Positions 15,370 through 23,796 of a DNA stretch of 64,000 bases are shown here, piece after piece. Origin of the DNA: Alphaproteobacteria bacterium (GTDB lineage: Bacteria > Pseudomonadota > Alphaproteobacteria > UBA2966 > CAIVPW01). The notes beneath the pieces are model-generated. The model saw nothing but the letters and a program-made list of their open reading frames with translations, ran no database searches and was not told the DNA's origin. Location of the stretch: assembly GCA_947481575.1 (NCBI GenBank), contig CANKGV010000003.1:115934-179933 (forward strand), written 5' to 3'. The position numbers and the translations under genes are program-made. Position 1 is the stretch's first letter; each line of letters starts with the position of its first letter.

Positions 15370-15915
15370 ATGAGCGATCGTGGCGTGTACGTGGAGTTTC
15401 GCTTTCAGCCGGTCCAGGACGAGGAGGCTTCGCGCCGCCACGGGCGCTGGGTGGGCACGGATGTGGAGTACGCGTTCGTCACGCTGCCCGGCGGACGCAC
15501 CAAGATTCCGCTGCGGGTGACCGACGAGGTGCGCGCCCGCTACCGCCTGGAATACGACGCGTGGAAGCGCGGCGAGGAAGCGCCACTGAACGGCATGAGC
15601 CTGAAGGAGTGGCCGGCGATCACGCGCAGCCAGGCCGAGGAGTACTGGCGCCTGGGCGTGCGCACGCTGGAGGACCTGGTGGCGGTGCCGGATACGGTGC
15701 TGCAGCAACTGGGCAGCGGCGCCCGCGCGCTGCAGAACAAAGCGCGGGCGTGGCTGGCGACGGCGCAGGCGAGCGGCGTGGGTGCGGAGGAACTGGCGGC
15801 GCTGCGGCAGGACAACGAGGCGTTGCGCGCGCGTGTCGCGGAGCTTTCGGCGCAGGTCGCGACGCTGGCGGCGCAGCGGCCAGAGCGCGCGACGCGCAAG
15901 GGAGCGCGCCCATGA
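15370..15915 (+). CDS. Phage structural/adaptor protein with C-terminal coiled coil, 181 aa
   Basis: The start is MSDRGVYVEF at 15370 because AAGGAGG (15356-15362) lies 7 bp away; the ATG at 15364 is too close to it. Residues 20-60 form a beta-rich part, residues 95-135 a helix-hairpin-helix-like stretch (VRTLEDLVAVPDTVLQQLGSG), and the C-terminus a coiled coil (ALRQDNEALRARVAELSAQVATL). Its role is unknown. The stop overlaps the next ATG (ATGA). Confidence 0.65.
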   Translation: MSDRGVYVEFRFQPVQDEEASRRHGRWVGTDVEYAFVTLPGGRTKIPLRVTDEVRARYRLEYDAWKRGEEAPLNGMSLKEWPAITRSQAEEYWRLGVRTLEDLVAVPDTVLQQLGSGARALQNKARAWLATAQASGVGAEELAALRQDNEALRARVAELSAQVATLAAQRPERATRKGARP

Positions 15916-16610
15916 CGTTGCTAACAATCATCCAGGCGGTGGCGGACGAGATCGGCCTGCCGCGTCCCGCCACCGTACTGAGTTCGACCGACCCGACCGT
16001 GCGGCAACTGCTCGCGCTCGCCAACCGCGAGGGCAAGCTGCTGGCCCTGCGCTACCCGTGGCAGGCGCTGACTAAGGAGGCGTCGTTCACCACCGTGGCG
16101 CAGGAGAGCCAGGGCGCGCTGACGGCGATCGCGCCGGACTTCGCGCGGTTCCGCAACGACACGATGGTGGACCGCGCGCGGGCGTGGCCGATCCTGGGGC
16201 CGCTGTCGGCCGCCGAATGGCAGCGCAGCTATGGTACCGGCGCTAGCGTGGACCGGTTCCGCGTGCGTGGCGGCGCGGTGCTGTTCACGCTGGTGCCGGC
16301 GGCGGGGCGCACGATCCACTTCGAGTACCTGAGCCGCAACTGGTGCCGCGATGCCGCAGCCACGACGGAGCGCGAGGCGTGGGCGGCCGACGACGACGCC
16401 GGAATCCTGGACGAGGACTTGATGGCGCTCGGCGTTAAGTGGCGGTTCCTGAAGGCCAAGGGCTTGGACTACGCCGAGGAGTTCCGCGACTACGAAGCGC
16501 GCCTGTACGACGCGCGCGCCAGCGACGGCGGCAAGCCGCGGCTGGATGTTGGCGCGGACGGCGCCGCCCGGTTTGGCGCCGCGGTGCCGGACGGCAGTTG
16601 GAACCTGTAG
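15912..16610 (+). CDS. Head-tail adaptor/head-completion protein, 232 aa
   Basis: Starts MTLLTIIQAVADEIGLPRP, coupled to the previous gene. The N-terminal helical bundle, the W-I-L-G-P-like beta segment (ARAWPILGPLSAAEWQR) and the position between capsid and tail hub resemble connector proteins of podoviruses (P22 gp4-type role), which seal the portal after packaging. The C-terminal helix (LDYAEEFRDYEARLYDARA) is typical of the group. Assignment by pattern and synteny. Confidence 0.7.
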   Translation: MTLLTIIQAVADEIGLPRPATVLSSTDPTVRQLLALANREGKLLALRYPWQALTKEASFTTVAQESQGALTAIAPDFARFRNDTMVDRARAWPILGPLSAAEWQRSYGTGASVDRFRVRGGAVLFTLVPAAGRTIHFEYLSRNWCRDAAATTEREAWAADDDAGILDEDLMALGVKWRFLKAKGLDYAEEFRDYEARLYDARASDGGKPRLDVGADGAARFGAAVPDGSWNL

Positions 16611-16625
16611 CGCGAGGAATTGGCC

Positions 16626-18155
16626 ATGCTCACTCCCCTGGGGGGCGCTGCCGGGCGCGCGCTCGGCCGCTCGACGCCGGCGCCGACCGGCGGTTGGAAT
16701 GCGCGCGACAGTCTGGCCGACATGGCGCCGGACCACGCAGTGCAGCTCGACAACTGGTTTCCGCAGACCAGCAACGTGCGCATCCGCCGCGGGTTCGCGC
16801 AGCACGCCAGCGGCGTGGGCGCAGGCGCGGTCGACACGCTGTTCGAGTTCGCGGCCGGCATCACGCGCAAGCTACTGGCGGCGGGCGGCGGCGCGATCTT
16901 TGAGGCCACCGCGGCGGGCGCGGTGGGGGCGGCGCTGGGTTCGGGCTTTGCCTGCGACCGCTGGCAGCACGTGCAGTTCGGCGGCTACGCCATCCTGGTG
17001 AACGGCGCCGACACGCCGCGCAAGTTCGACGGCGCGACGCTCACGACCACGACGATCACCGGCGCGGGGCTGACAGCCACCAATCTGATCGCGGTGAACG
17101 AGTTCAAGAGCCGGCTGTTCTTCGTGGAGAAGGACACGCTGAATGCCTGGTACCTGGGCACCAACGCCATCGCCGGAGCGGCGGGCAAGCTGGACTTTTC
17201 CACGTTCTGCAAACTGGGCGGGACGCTCGCCGCCATGGGCACCTGGAGCCGCGACGGCGGGGCGGGGGCCGACGACGTGGCGGTGTTCGTGACCTCCATG
17301 GGCGAGGCGCTGGTGTTCCAGGGCTCGGACCCGGCCGACCCGAACGACTGGGCGCTGACCGGGGTGTTCCGCATCGGCGCGCCGGTGGGGCGCCGCTGCC
17401 TGATGAAGCTCGGGCCCGATCTGGTGGTGATCACCGCCGATGGGTTCGTGCCGTTGAGCCGCGTGCTGCCGGTGGATCGCGGCGCGCCGCAGTTTGCGCT
17501 GTCGGACCGGATCGGCAACGCGGTCAACGCTGCGGTGCGGGACTCCGGCGCGCGCTTCGGCTGGGAAGGGATCGTGTACCCGAAGGCCGAGATGGCGCTG
17601 TTCAACGTGCCGGCGGCGGCGGGCGTGACGGCCCAGCAGTTTGTGATGAACCTCGCCACCGGCGCGTGGTGCCGGTTCACCGGCATGAACGCCAACTGCT
17701 GGGCGCTGGGGGCGGATGACCTGTACTTCGGCGGCGCAGGGGGGAAGGTATACCGCGCGGACACCGGCACGGCGGACGATGGCGCCACCATCGTTGCGGA
17801 CGCGAAATCGGCGTTCACGTATTTCGGCGCCGCGGGAAGGCTGAAGCGTTTCACCATGGTGCGGCCCAATCTGGCCAGCGACGGTGCGCCGGTGGCGGCG
17901 CTCGACCTCAACGTCGACTTCGAGGACCGCGCGCCGGTTTCGATTCCGACACTGTCCGGCGCGGGCAATGCCGCGTGGGACGTGACCGGCTGGGACGTCG
18001 GCGAGTGGGGCGATGCGGCCCAGGTAGTGAAGGACTGGCTCGGCGTCACCGGCGTCGGCTACGCCGCCGCCCTGCGCATGCGCATCGCCACCGACGTGCT
18101 GACGGTGAGCTGGCAATCCACCGACTGGCTGTTCGAGCCGGGCGGAATCCTGTGA
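16626..18155 (+). CDS. Tail hub / packaged-DNA stabilisation protein, gp10-like
   Basis: 509 aa from the ATG at 16626, with GAGGAA 6 bp upstream; an in-frame TTG at 16620 is too close. The N-terminal block GGWNARDSLADMAPDHAVQLDNWFPQTSNVRIRRGF is characteristic of the beta-propeller-like tail hub of short-tailed phages, comparable to P22 gp10. Repeated short beta motifs follow (LLAAGGGAIFEA, ADDLYFGGAGGKVYRAD). It is the strongest sign that the particle is podovirus-like. Confidence 0.8.
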   Translation: MLTPLGGAAGRALGRSTPAPTGGWNARDSLADMAPDHAVQLDNWFPQTSNVRIRRGFAQHASGVGAGAVDTLFEFAAGITRKLLAAGGGAIFEATAAGAVGAALGSGFACDRWQHVQFGGYAILVNGADTPRKFDGATLTTTTITGAGLTATNLIAVNEFKSRLFFVEKDTLNAWYLGTNAIAGAAGKLDFSTFCKLGGTLAAMGTWSRDGGAGADDVAVFVTSMGEALVFQGSDPADPNDWALTGVFRIGAPVGRRCLMKLGPDLVVITADGFVPLSRVLPVDRGAPQFALSDRIGNAVNAAVRDSGARFGWEGIVYPKAEMALFNVPAAAGVTAQQFVMNLATGAWCRFTGMNANCWALGADDLYFGGAGGKVYRADTGTADDGATIVADAKSAFTYFGAAGRLKRFTMVRPNLASDGAPVAALDLNVDFEDRAPVSIPTLSGAGNAAWDVTGWDVGEWGDAAQVVKDWLGVTGVGYAAALRMRIATDVLTVSWQSTDWLFEPGGIL

Positions 18156-18156
18156 C

Positions 18157-18579
18157 GTGCTGGACCTGGCATACGGCGCGCCGGTGGCCGCGTGGGTGGC
18201 GGCGCGCATTCCCCATGTGGGCGATGCGGCGCGGTTCGGGCCCTGTGCGGCGATCGGCTTCGTGCGCGGCCACGCGCTGTGCGCCGGGGCGGTATTCACC
18301 AACTACCGCGGCCACGACATTGAACTGAGCTTTGCCGCCGCCGATCCGCGCTGGGCGCGGCGCGGCTCGTTGCGCGCGGTGTTCCACTACCCGTTCCGGC
18401 AACTGGGCTGCGTGCGCGTCACCGCGGTGACGGGGCGAGCGAACGCCCGGGCGCGGCGTCTTACCGCCGGACTTGGCTTCACTTTGGAAGGCGTGATCCG
18501 CCACGGCCTGGACGGCCGGGACGACGCGCTGGTGTTCGGCATGCTCCGCGAGGAGTGCCGCTGGCTTGCCCCTGACTAG
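18157..18579 (+). CDS. Phage-carried GNAT acetyltransferase
   Basis: 140 aa from the GTG at 18157, one base after the hub stop. GNAT features: AIGFVRGHALCAGAVFTNY (strands), RRGSLRAVFHYPF, then TAVTGRANARARRLTAGLGFTLEG, the usual acetyl-CoA and terminal block. It lies within the structural operon on the same strand, as in several podovirus-like prophages; the substrate is unknown and a small virion or host protein is conceivable. Confidence 0.8.
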   Translation: MLDLAYGAPVAAWVAARIPHVGDAARFGPCAAIGFVRGHALCAGAVFTNYRGHDIELSFAAADPRWARRGSLRAVFHYPFRQLGCVRVTAVTGRANARARRLTAGLGFTLEGVIRHGLDGRDDALVFGMLREECRWLAPD

Positions 18580-18588
18580 GAGAACCTG

Positions 18589-19896
18589 ATGGGAAAATCG
18601 ACACCTTCGCCGCCGCCGGCACCCGATCCGGCGGCCATCGCCAGCGCCCAGGCGCAGGCCAATCTGGCCGCCGCCAACCAAGCCGCGATCTTGAACCGGG
18701 TGAACGAGATCACGCCGACCGGATCGAGCTTTTACGTGCCGCCGGGCCGCGCCGACCTGTACGGCACGCTGCCCGGCTACGCGACCGACCCGGCGGGATT
18801 GCCGGCGCAGGCCAATGGGTTTGTGCAGCCGCCGGCGCCGCCGGAGCGGATCGCCAATCCGCAAAAGGCGGCTTTGGCGCAGCAGATCGCGGCTTGGCGG
18901 GCATCGCTGCCCACCAACGACGCGGGTGAGACGATGGACGATCCGTTTGGCCGCATCGCCCCGGCGGAGCAGGCGTGGGCGGCGATGCCGGACACGATTC
19001 CGGGGTCCACTGGTCCGGCCGTGTTCGTGCGCGATGGCCGGGTGGTGGATACGCAGGGCAACGCGGTGCACGACAGCCGCTATGAGCAGCACGGTGCGCC
19101 GGTTGCCGGGGTCGCGTACGGCGCTTCCGCGGGGCCGCAGGCCGGTGGCGCGGCCCCCGCGCCGGCTTCTGCGGCCGCGGGCGACTTGCCGTGGACGCGG
19201 GTGACGTATTTGGACCCGGCGGGGCAGGGCAACCTGGACCGCACCCAGGCGCTGTCGGCGGCGTTGCTGGGCCTGGGGCAGGACCAGATCGGGCGGATCG
19301 CGGCGAGCGTGGGGCGGCCGCTGTCGGCGGAGGTACTGCCGCCGGCGCCGGGGACGGAGGACTTTGGCGCCGGCCGCCAGCGGGTGGAGGACGCGCTGTA
19401 CCGCCGGGCTACCAGCCGCCTGGACCCGATGTTCGCTCACGAGCGCGATGGGCTGGAACAGCGCCTGGCCAACCAGGGCATCACCCAGCAATCCAACCCC
19501 GAGGCGTACGCCCGGGCGGTGGACACCTATGCCCGGGCGCGCACCGACGCCTATGACGAGGCGCTGGCGGCGGCGGTGGCGGGCGGCGGCGCGGAGCAAT
19601 CGCGGCTGTTCGGCCAGCAGACGGCGGCGCGCCAGAACGCGCTGCAGGAAGCCCTAGCGCTGCGCAACCAGCCGATCAACGAACTGGCGGCGTTGCTGGG
19701 CGCTTCGCCCGGCGTGGCGATGCCGCAGTTTCAGCCGTTCGCGCCGGTGACGGTGGGTGCTGCGGACACCACCAGCCCGGCCCTGGCCGCGTACCAGGGC
19801 CAGGTCGCCGCGCACAACGCCCAGGCCCAATCCCAATCGGCGCTCACCCACGACCTGTTCGGTCTGGGCGCGAAGTTGCTGCCGTTGATGCTGTAA
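18589..19896 (+). CDS. Probable internal virion / ejection protein, 435 aa
   Basis: The Pro/Ala-rich N-terminus (MGKSTPSPPPAPDPAAIASA) leads to a Gln-rich helical C-terminal half with YRRATSRLDPMFAHERDGLEQRLANQGITQQSNPEAY, a motif shared by phage proteins that follow tail hubs. No transmembrane segment is seen. Podovirus genes at this position often encode proteins injected with DNA; that role is inferred. AGGAG at 18578-18582 precedes the ATG. Confidence 0.65.
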   Translation: MGKSTPSPPPAPDPAAIASAQAQANLAAANQAAILNRVNEITPTGSSFYVPPGRADLYGTLPGYATDPAGLPAQANGFVQPPAPPERIANPQKAALAQQIAAWRASLPTNDAGETMDDPFGRIAPAEQAWAAMPDTIPGSTGPAVFVRDGRVVDTQGNAVHDSRYEQHGAPVAGVAYGASAGPQAGGAAPAPASAAAGDLPWTRVTYLDPAGQGNLDRTQALSAALLGLGQDQIGRIAASVGRPLSAEVLPPAPGTEDFGAGRQRVEDALYRRATSRLDPMFAHERDGLEQRLANQGITQQSNPEAYARAVDTYARARTDAYDEALAAAVAGGGAEQSRLFGQQTAARQNALQEALALRNQPINELAALLGASPGVAMPQFQPFAPVTVGAADTTSPALAAYQGQVAAHNAQAQSQSALTHDLFGLGAKLLPLML

Positions 19897-19910
19897 CCCC
19901 GGAGGTATCG

Positions 19911-20783
19911 ATGCACGAAGAAACCGAAACTCCCGCGCCGTCGATCGAGCAGACGATGGGCGAGGTGTATGACCGCGTGACGGCGGAAGAACCCGGCACC
20001 GAAGACGCAACGCCCGCGCCGGACGCGGCGCCGGAGGCGGAGGACGCGCGCGAGCCCGATGCGCCGGAGCACTGGCCCGAGGCGGACCGCGCGGCGTTTG
20101 CCGGGCTGGCGGCGCCGGGGCGCGAGTTTCTGTTGCGCCGCCACCGCGAGATGGAGGCGGACTACACCCGCAAGACCCAAGAACTGGCGGGCCACCGCCG
20201 CGCGGCCGAGGCATTTGCCGAAGCGGCAAAGCCGTACCAGGCGATGATCGCGGCGGAGGGCGCTACGCCGCTGACCGCGTTCCGCGCGCTGCTGCATACC
20301 GCCCACGTGCTGCGCACCGGCACCCCGGCCGAAAAGGCGCAAAGCCTGGCGGCGGTGGCGCAGCGGTTTGGCGTGGCGCCCGGTGCCGCACCCTTGCCGA
20401 TAGCGCAGCCGGACCCGCGCCAGCGCGCGCTGGCCGAGGAGCTGGCGCGTTTTCGCGGCGCGACGGACGCCGCGGGCAAGCCGCAGCATCCGCACTTCGA
20501 CCAGGTGGCGGGCGAGATCGGTGCGCTGCTGATGGCGGGCCGCGCGGCAACGGTGGCGGATGCCTATGAGCGGGCGGTGTGGGCGCACCCGGAAACCCGG
20601 GCGCTGCAATTGGCGGCGGCGGACGCGGCGCGGGCCGATGCGGCACGCCGCCGGGCGAGCGAGGCGCGCCGCTCGGTCAACGTGCGGGCGGGCGCGGCGC
20701 CGGGGCAGCGCACGCGCGGCGCATCGATCGAGGAAACCATGGCCATGGTCTACGACCGCATGGCCGGCAGGGAGGCCGACTGA
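19911..20783 (+). CDS. Scaffold-like phage protein with the same motif at both ends
   Basis: 290 aa, acidic N-terminus (EETETPAPSIEQTM) and long helices: HWPEADRAAFAGLAAPGREFLLRRHREMEADYTRKTQE is typical of scaffold-like proteins in alphaproteobacterial phages. A short motif is present twice: SIEQTMGEVYDRV at residues 11-23 and SIEETMAMVYDRM near the C-terminus. The gene is downstream of the hub instead of beside the capsid, which is unusual for a scaffold. GGAGG precedes the ATG. Confidence 0.65.
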   Translation: MHEETETPAPSIEQTMGEVYDRVTAEEPGTEDATPAPDAAPEAEDAREPDAPEHWPEADRAAFAGLAAPGREFLLRRHREMEADYTRKTQELAGHRRAAEAFAEAAKPYQAMIAAEGATPLTAFRALLHTAHVLRTGTPAEKAQSLAAVAQRFGVAPGAAPLPIAQPDPRQRALAEELARFRGATDAAGKPQHPHFDQVAGEIGALLMAGRAATVADAYERAVWAHPETRALQLAAADAARADAARRRASEARRSVNVRAGAAPGQRTRGASIEETMAMVYDRMAGREAD

Positions 20784-20784
20784 C

Positions 20785-22314
20785 ATGCCTTTCAACGGCA
20801 CCGGCTTGTTCGCCCGCGTCCACAACTGGGTGCAGGACAAAGGCAACGGCATCAAGATCAACGCTTCCCGCATGGACGAGGAGTTCGACGGCATCGCCAC
20901 GGGTTTGTCTGGCGCGCTGCTGAAGGACGGCCAGCAGGCGGCGGCGGCCGACCAGCCCATGGGCGGATTCAAGCACACCAACGTGGCGGTGGCGGGCGCG
21001 CGCAACCAGTACGCGGCGGTTGCCCAAGTGCAGGACGGCGCGTTCGGCTATGCCGCGGCCGGCGGCACGGCCAATGCGCAGACGCTGACGCTCTCGCCCG
21101 CCATCACCGCCTATGCCGCCGGGCAGACGTTCCGCTTTCTGCCGGTGGGCACCAACACGGGGGCCGCCACGCTGGCGGTTTCGGGCCTCAGCGCCAAGGC
21201 GATCAAGAAGGCGGGCGGCTACGGCGTGCTGGTGGGGCTGGACCCCGGCGACCTGCAGGGCGCGGTGGCGGCGGAAGCGATCTACGACGGCACGCAGTTC
21301 ATTCTGTTGTCGCCGCCTTGGTCGGCGATGGTGCAGGCCAACCTGCTCGACAACCCGATGGGGGAGGTGTGCCAGCGCGGCAGCACGGCGACCGCCGACG
21401 ACACCTATGGCGGCGCGGACCGCTGGTACAGCCTCACGCAGTCGAACGCGATCACCGCCAGCCAAGGCACCGACGGCGAGGCGGGCACGCCGTTTTTCGA
21501 CCGCATCAACCAAGACCATGCCTCGGCCCAGCGCATGGGCCGCGCGACGATTTTGGAATCCGCCAAGTGCCGCCACTTGCGCGGCCAATCCGCCACGCTG
21601 CAGATGCGCGTGCGCCTCGGCGCCAGCGCCAACCTGCGCATCGCCATTGTGGAATGGACCGGCACCGCCGACAGCGTGACCTCGGATGTGATCAACGACT
21701 GGACCAGCGGCACCTATACCGGCGGCAACTTCTTTCTCGGCAGCAATTTGAACGTGCTCGGCGTGGCGCAACTTAGCCTGACCGCCAACACCTGGACCGA
21801 CACCGTGCCACTCACGGTGACCGTGGGCGCCGCCATGAACAACCTGCTGGTCGTGTACTGGACCGAAGGGACGGTGGCGCAGAATGTGAAGCTCGATGCT
21901 TCGCAGCGGCGACTGGTGGCGGGGAATGTCGCGGGGCCGTTCGTGCCGCGCGAGTACGGCGAGGAGTTGCGGCGGTGCCAGCGGTATTACTGGCGCGTCA
22001 ATTCCAACGGGACGAACACATATTTCTGTGCAGGCATCACCAGTGGAACAACGCTGGCGAATGGGTGGGTGCAGAAGTCAGTGCAAAGCCGAACTATCTC
22101 CGGGACTTTGAGTAGCTCTGGCACACCCAGCGACTATCGCATCTGGTCCCCGGCCGGGCAGCTCGCGTGTTCAACCAATCCGCCGGTCCTCGCCCATGAA
22201 ACTGATCGATCGATGGCCATCCAGATGCAGACCACGGGGCTCACAGATGTGCAGGTATGTGTTCTCGGATTTACAGGAACCAACGGATGGGTAGGGGTAA
22301 GTTGGGAATTGTAG
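20785..22314 (+). CDS. Tail fibre/spike protein, 509 aa
   Basis: Starts at 20785 (GGGAGG nearby). The N-terminus MPFNGTGLFARVHNWVQDKGNGIKINASRMDEEFDGIATGL is a virion-attachment head found in podovirus fibres, followed by a linker with GGFKHTNVAVAGARNQYAAVAQVQ and then a beta-sandwich-like domain (from about residue 190) of the type seen in receptor-binding tips. It is the last obvious structural gene and probably decides host range. Confidence 0.85.
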   Translation: MPFNGTGLFARVHNWVQDKGNGIKINASRMDEEFDGIATGLSGALLKDGQQAAAADQPMGGFKHTNVAVAGARNQYAAVAQVQDGAFGYAAAGGTANAQTLTLSPAITAYAAGQTFRFLPVGTNTGAATLAVSGLSAKAIKKAGGYGVLVGLDPGDLQGAVAAEAIYDGTQFILLSPPWSAMVQANLLDNPMGEVCQRGSTATADDTYGGADRWYSLTQSNAITASQGTDGEAGTPFFDRINQDHASAQRMGRATILESAKCRHLRGQSATLQMRVRLGASANLRIAIVEWTGTADSVTSDVINDWTSGTYTGGNFFLGSNLNVLGVAQLSLTANTWTDTVPLTVTVGAAMNNLLVVYWTEGTVAQNVKLDASQRRLVAGNVAGPFVPREYGEELRRCQRYYWRVNSNGTNTYFCAGITSGTTLANGWVQKSVQSRTISGTLSSSGTPSDYRIWSPAGQLACSTNPPVLAHETDRSMAIQMQTTGLTDVQVCVLGFTGTNGWVGVSWEL

Positions 22315-22347
22315 CCATGATCTGACGGGTCGGCCCCTATTCGAACG

Positions 22348-22830
22348 CTAGCCCCGATCCGGAAAACACTCCGCCATCACCATGTCGACTTCCTGGCCTT
22401 CCCAGAGGTAGTGGCGGGCGCGCCGGCCGGCGATCTGCATTCCGGACTTCTCGAACAGCCGTAGCATCGGCACGTTCGTTGCCATCGTTCCCGCGGTGAT
22501 CTTGCGGGCGCCGGATTCGCGGATCGCCTGCACCCACGCTGTGAGGCCGTGCCCGTGACCCTGCGCGTCCCGCTCGCCAATGAGGATGGCGAGGTCGGCG
22601 ACGCCGTTGCGCGCGTCCACGGTGGCGGTGATGTTGCCGATGTGGCGGCCGTCGAGCTCGATCGCCCAGAAGCGGTCGGGCGCGGCGATGCTTTCCCAGT
22701 ACGCGCGGCAAGAGGCGAGGGTGTGGCGGCGGTGGCGCTGCTCGGAATACCGGGTCACGACCGGATCGTTGAGCCACGACACATAGCGTTCGGTGAGGTG
22801 GCGTTCCGCGAAGGGGACGAGGCGCAGCAT
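22348..22830 (-). CDS. GNAT acetyltransferase (RimJ-like)
   Basis: 160 aa in the Acetyltransf_3 pattern: MLRLVPFAERHLTERYVSWLNDP, then FWAIELDGRHIGNITATVD, GERDAQGHGHG and the final ITAGTMATNVPMLRLFEKSGM. It is the only gene in the distal part of the element on the minus strand, which marks it as inserted cargo. It diverges from the oxygenase at 22957 with a 126-bp gap. The substrate may be a small molecule such as an amino sugar, but the sequence does not tell. Confidence 0.85.
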   Translation of the reverse strand: MLRLVPFAERHLTERYVSWLNDPVVTRYSEQRHRRHTLASCRAYWESIAAPDRFWAIELDGRHIGNITATVDARNGVADLAILIGERDAQGHGHGLTAWVQAIRESGARKITAGTMATNVPMLRLFEKSGMQIAGRRARHYLWEGQEVDMVMAECFPDRG

Positions 22831-22920
22831 GGCGCGAACCTAGCACGGCTGTTGCGCCGTGCGACGGTTTGCAGCGGTCCGGCGGGGGGTCAGACTCTGG
22901 CGCGGTTCCCCGGGCTAAAC

Positions 22921-22950
22921 TAAGGTTGGGCCGCACGAATAAGGTTGGGC
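22921..22950 (+). repeat. 11-bp direct repeat upstream of the oxygenase
   Basis: TAAGGTTGGGC occurs at 22921-22931 and again at 22940-22950, 19 bp apart, directly before the ATG at 22957. The second copy supplies the AAGG used as ribosome-binding site; the first may be a slip duplication. Confidence 0.5.
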
Positions 22951-22956
22951 AACGGC

Positions 22957-23796
22957 ATGCGCGCAGAAGTCATTCCCGAGTCACTGGTCGTCCGCATCCC
23001 TGGCGCGGCACTGATGAACGGCGACGCGGCGATGCTGGCCCGGGTGAAGGCGGTGGTGGCGACCGGCAAGGTGGTTCTGGCGGAAGGTTTGATCTCGCGC
23101 GAGACCGCCGACCAGTTGCGCCGCGAAGCGGTGGCGTTCGCCAAGACGGCCGCGCCGGTGCGCCGCACCCATTATTCGCGCGGCTGCGCCGATATTCTGC
23201 ACCACGACGAAAACGGCTTCCGGCTGCGCCAGTGGCTGGCGGCGCTGCGCGCGGGAGTGAAGCCGCGCTACCGCAAGATCGTCAGCCACAAGTTCCTGCC
23301 GTGGAACGCCTATGGCGCGGCGATCCAATCCACTGCTGCCGCGATGATCCATCTGCGCAACGCGCTATATGGCATGGACCCGGACTTCACGTTGAAGCCG
23401 GGCGGCGAATATTTCACCGTGCTTCAGGTGCAGCAGTACCCGAAGGGCGGCGGGTTCCTGAGCAAACATTCCGATGCCGAGTTCCATCTGCGCCAGGGGC
23501 TTTCCACGGCGCTTGAGCTGATCCTGCTGCTCAGCACCAAACACGAGGACTACGAGCAGGGCGGACTGTTCATTGAAACCGGCGGGCGCACGTATCTGGT
23601 GGACGATGTCGCCAAGCCCGGCGACGTGGTGATCTATGACGTGAAGCACCCGCACGGCTGCGCGCCGGTCGATCCGGGCGAGCAACCCGATCCGGAGGGC
23701 TGGCGGGGCCGCTGGGTGATGCTCACGCCGCCGTATAGCGTGAAGAAGTATCTCGACGACGCCCGCGCGGGCGCAGTGCAGGGCGCGGCAGCCTGA
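22957..23796 (+). CDS. 2-oxoglutarate/Fe(II) oxygenase-like protein
   Basis: 279 aa. The double-stranded beta-helix is indicated by LQVQQYPKGGGFLSKHSDAEFH, containing the H-x-D pair of the iron site, then the distal His in VKHPHGCAPVD and an Arg in RGRWVMLTPP that would bind 2-oxoglutarate. The facial triad looks complete. The start is taken as the ATG at 22957; the in-frame TTG at 22945 sits directly on the AAGG site. Substrate unknown; hydroxylation of a surface sugar, lipid or peptide fits the neighbouring acyltransferase. The next gene overlaps its stop. Confidence 0.75.
   Translation: MRAEVIPESLVVRIPGAALMNGDAAMLARVKAVVATGKVVLAEGLISRETADQLRREAVAFAKTAAPVRRTHYSRGCADILHHDENGFRLRQWLAALRAGVKPRYRKIVSHKFLPWNAYGAAIQSTAAAMIHLRNALYGMDPDFTLKPGGEYFTVLQVQQYPKGGGFLSKHSDAEFHLRQGLSTALELILLLSTKHEDYEQGGLFIETGGRTYLVDDVAKPGDVVIYDVKHPHGCAPVDPGEQPDPEGWRGRWVMLTPPYSVKKYLDDARAGAVQGAAA

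Noticed and set aside
18046-19599. Open frame of 517 codons on the minus strand across the GNAT and internal virion genes
   Set aside because: It spans three real genes antisense, is Arg-rich with no domain, and has no ribosome site.
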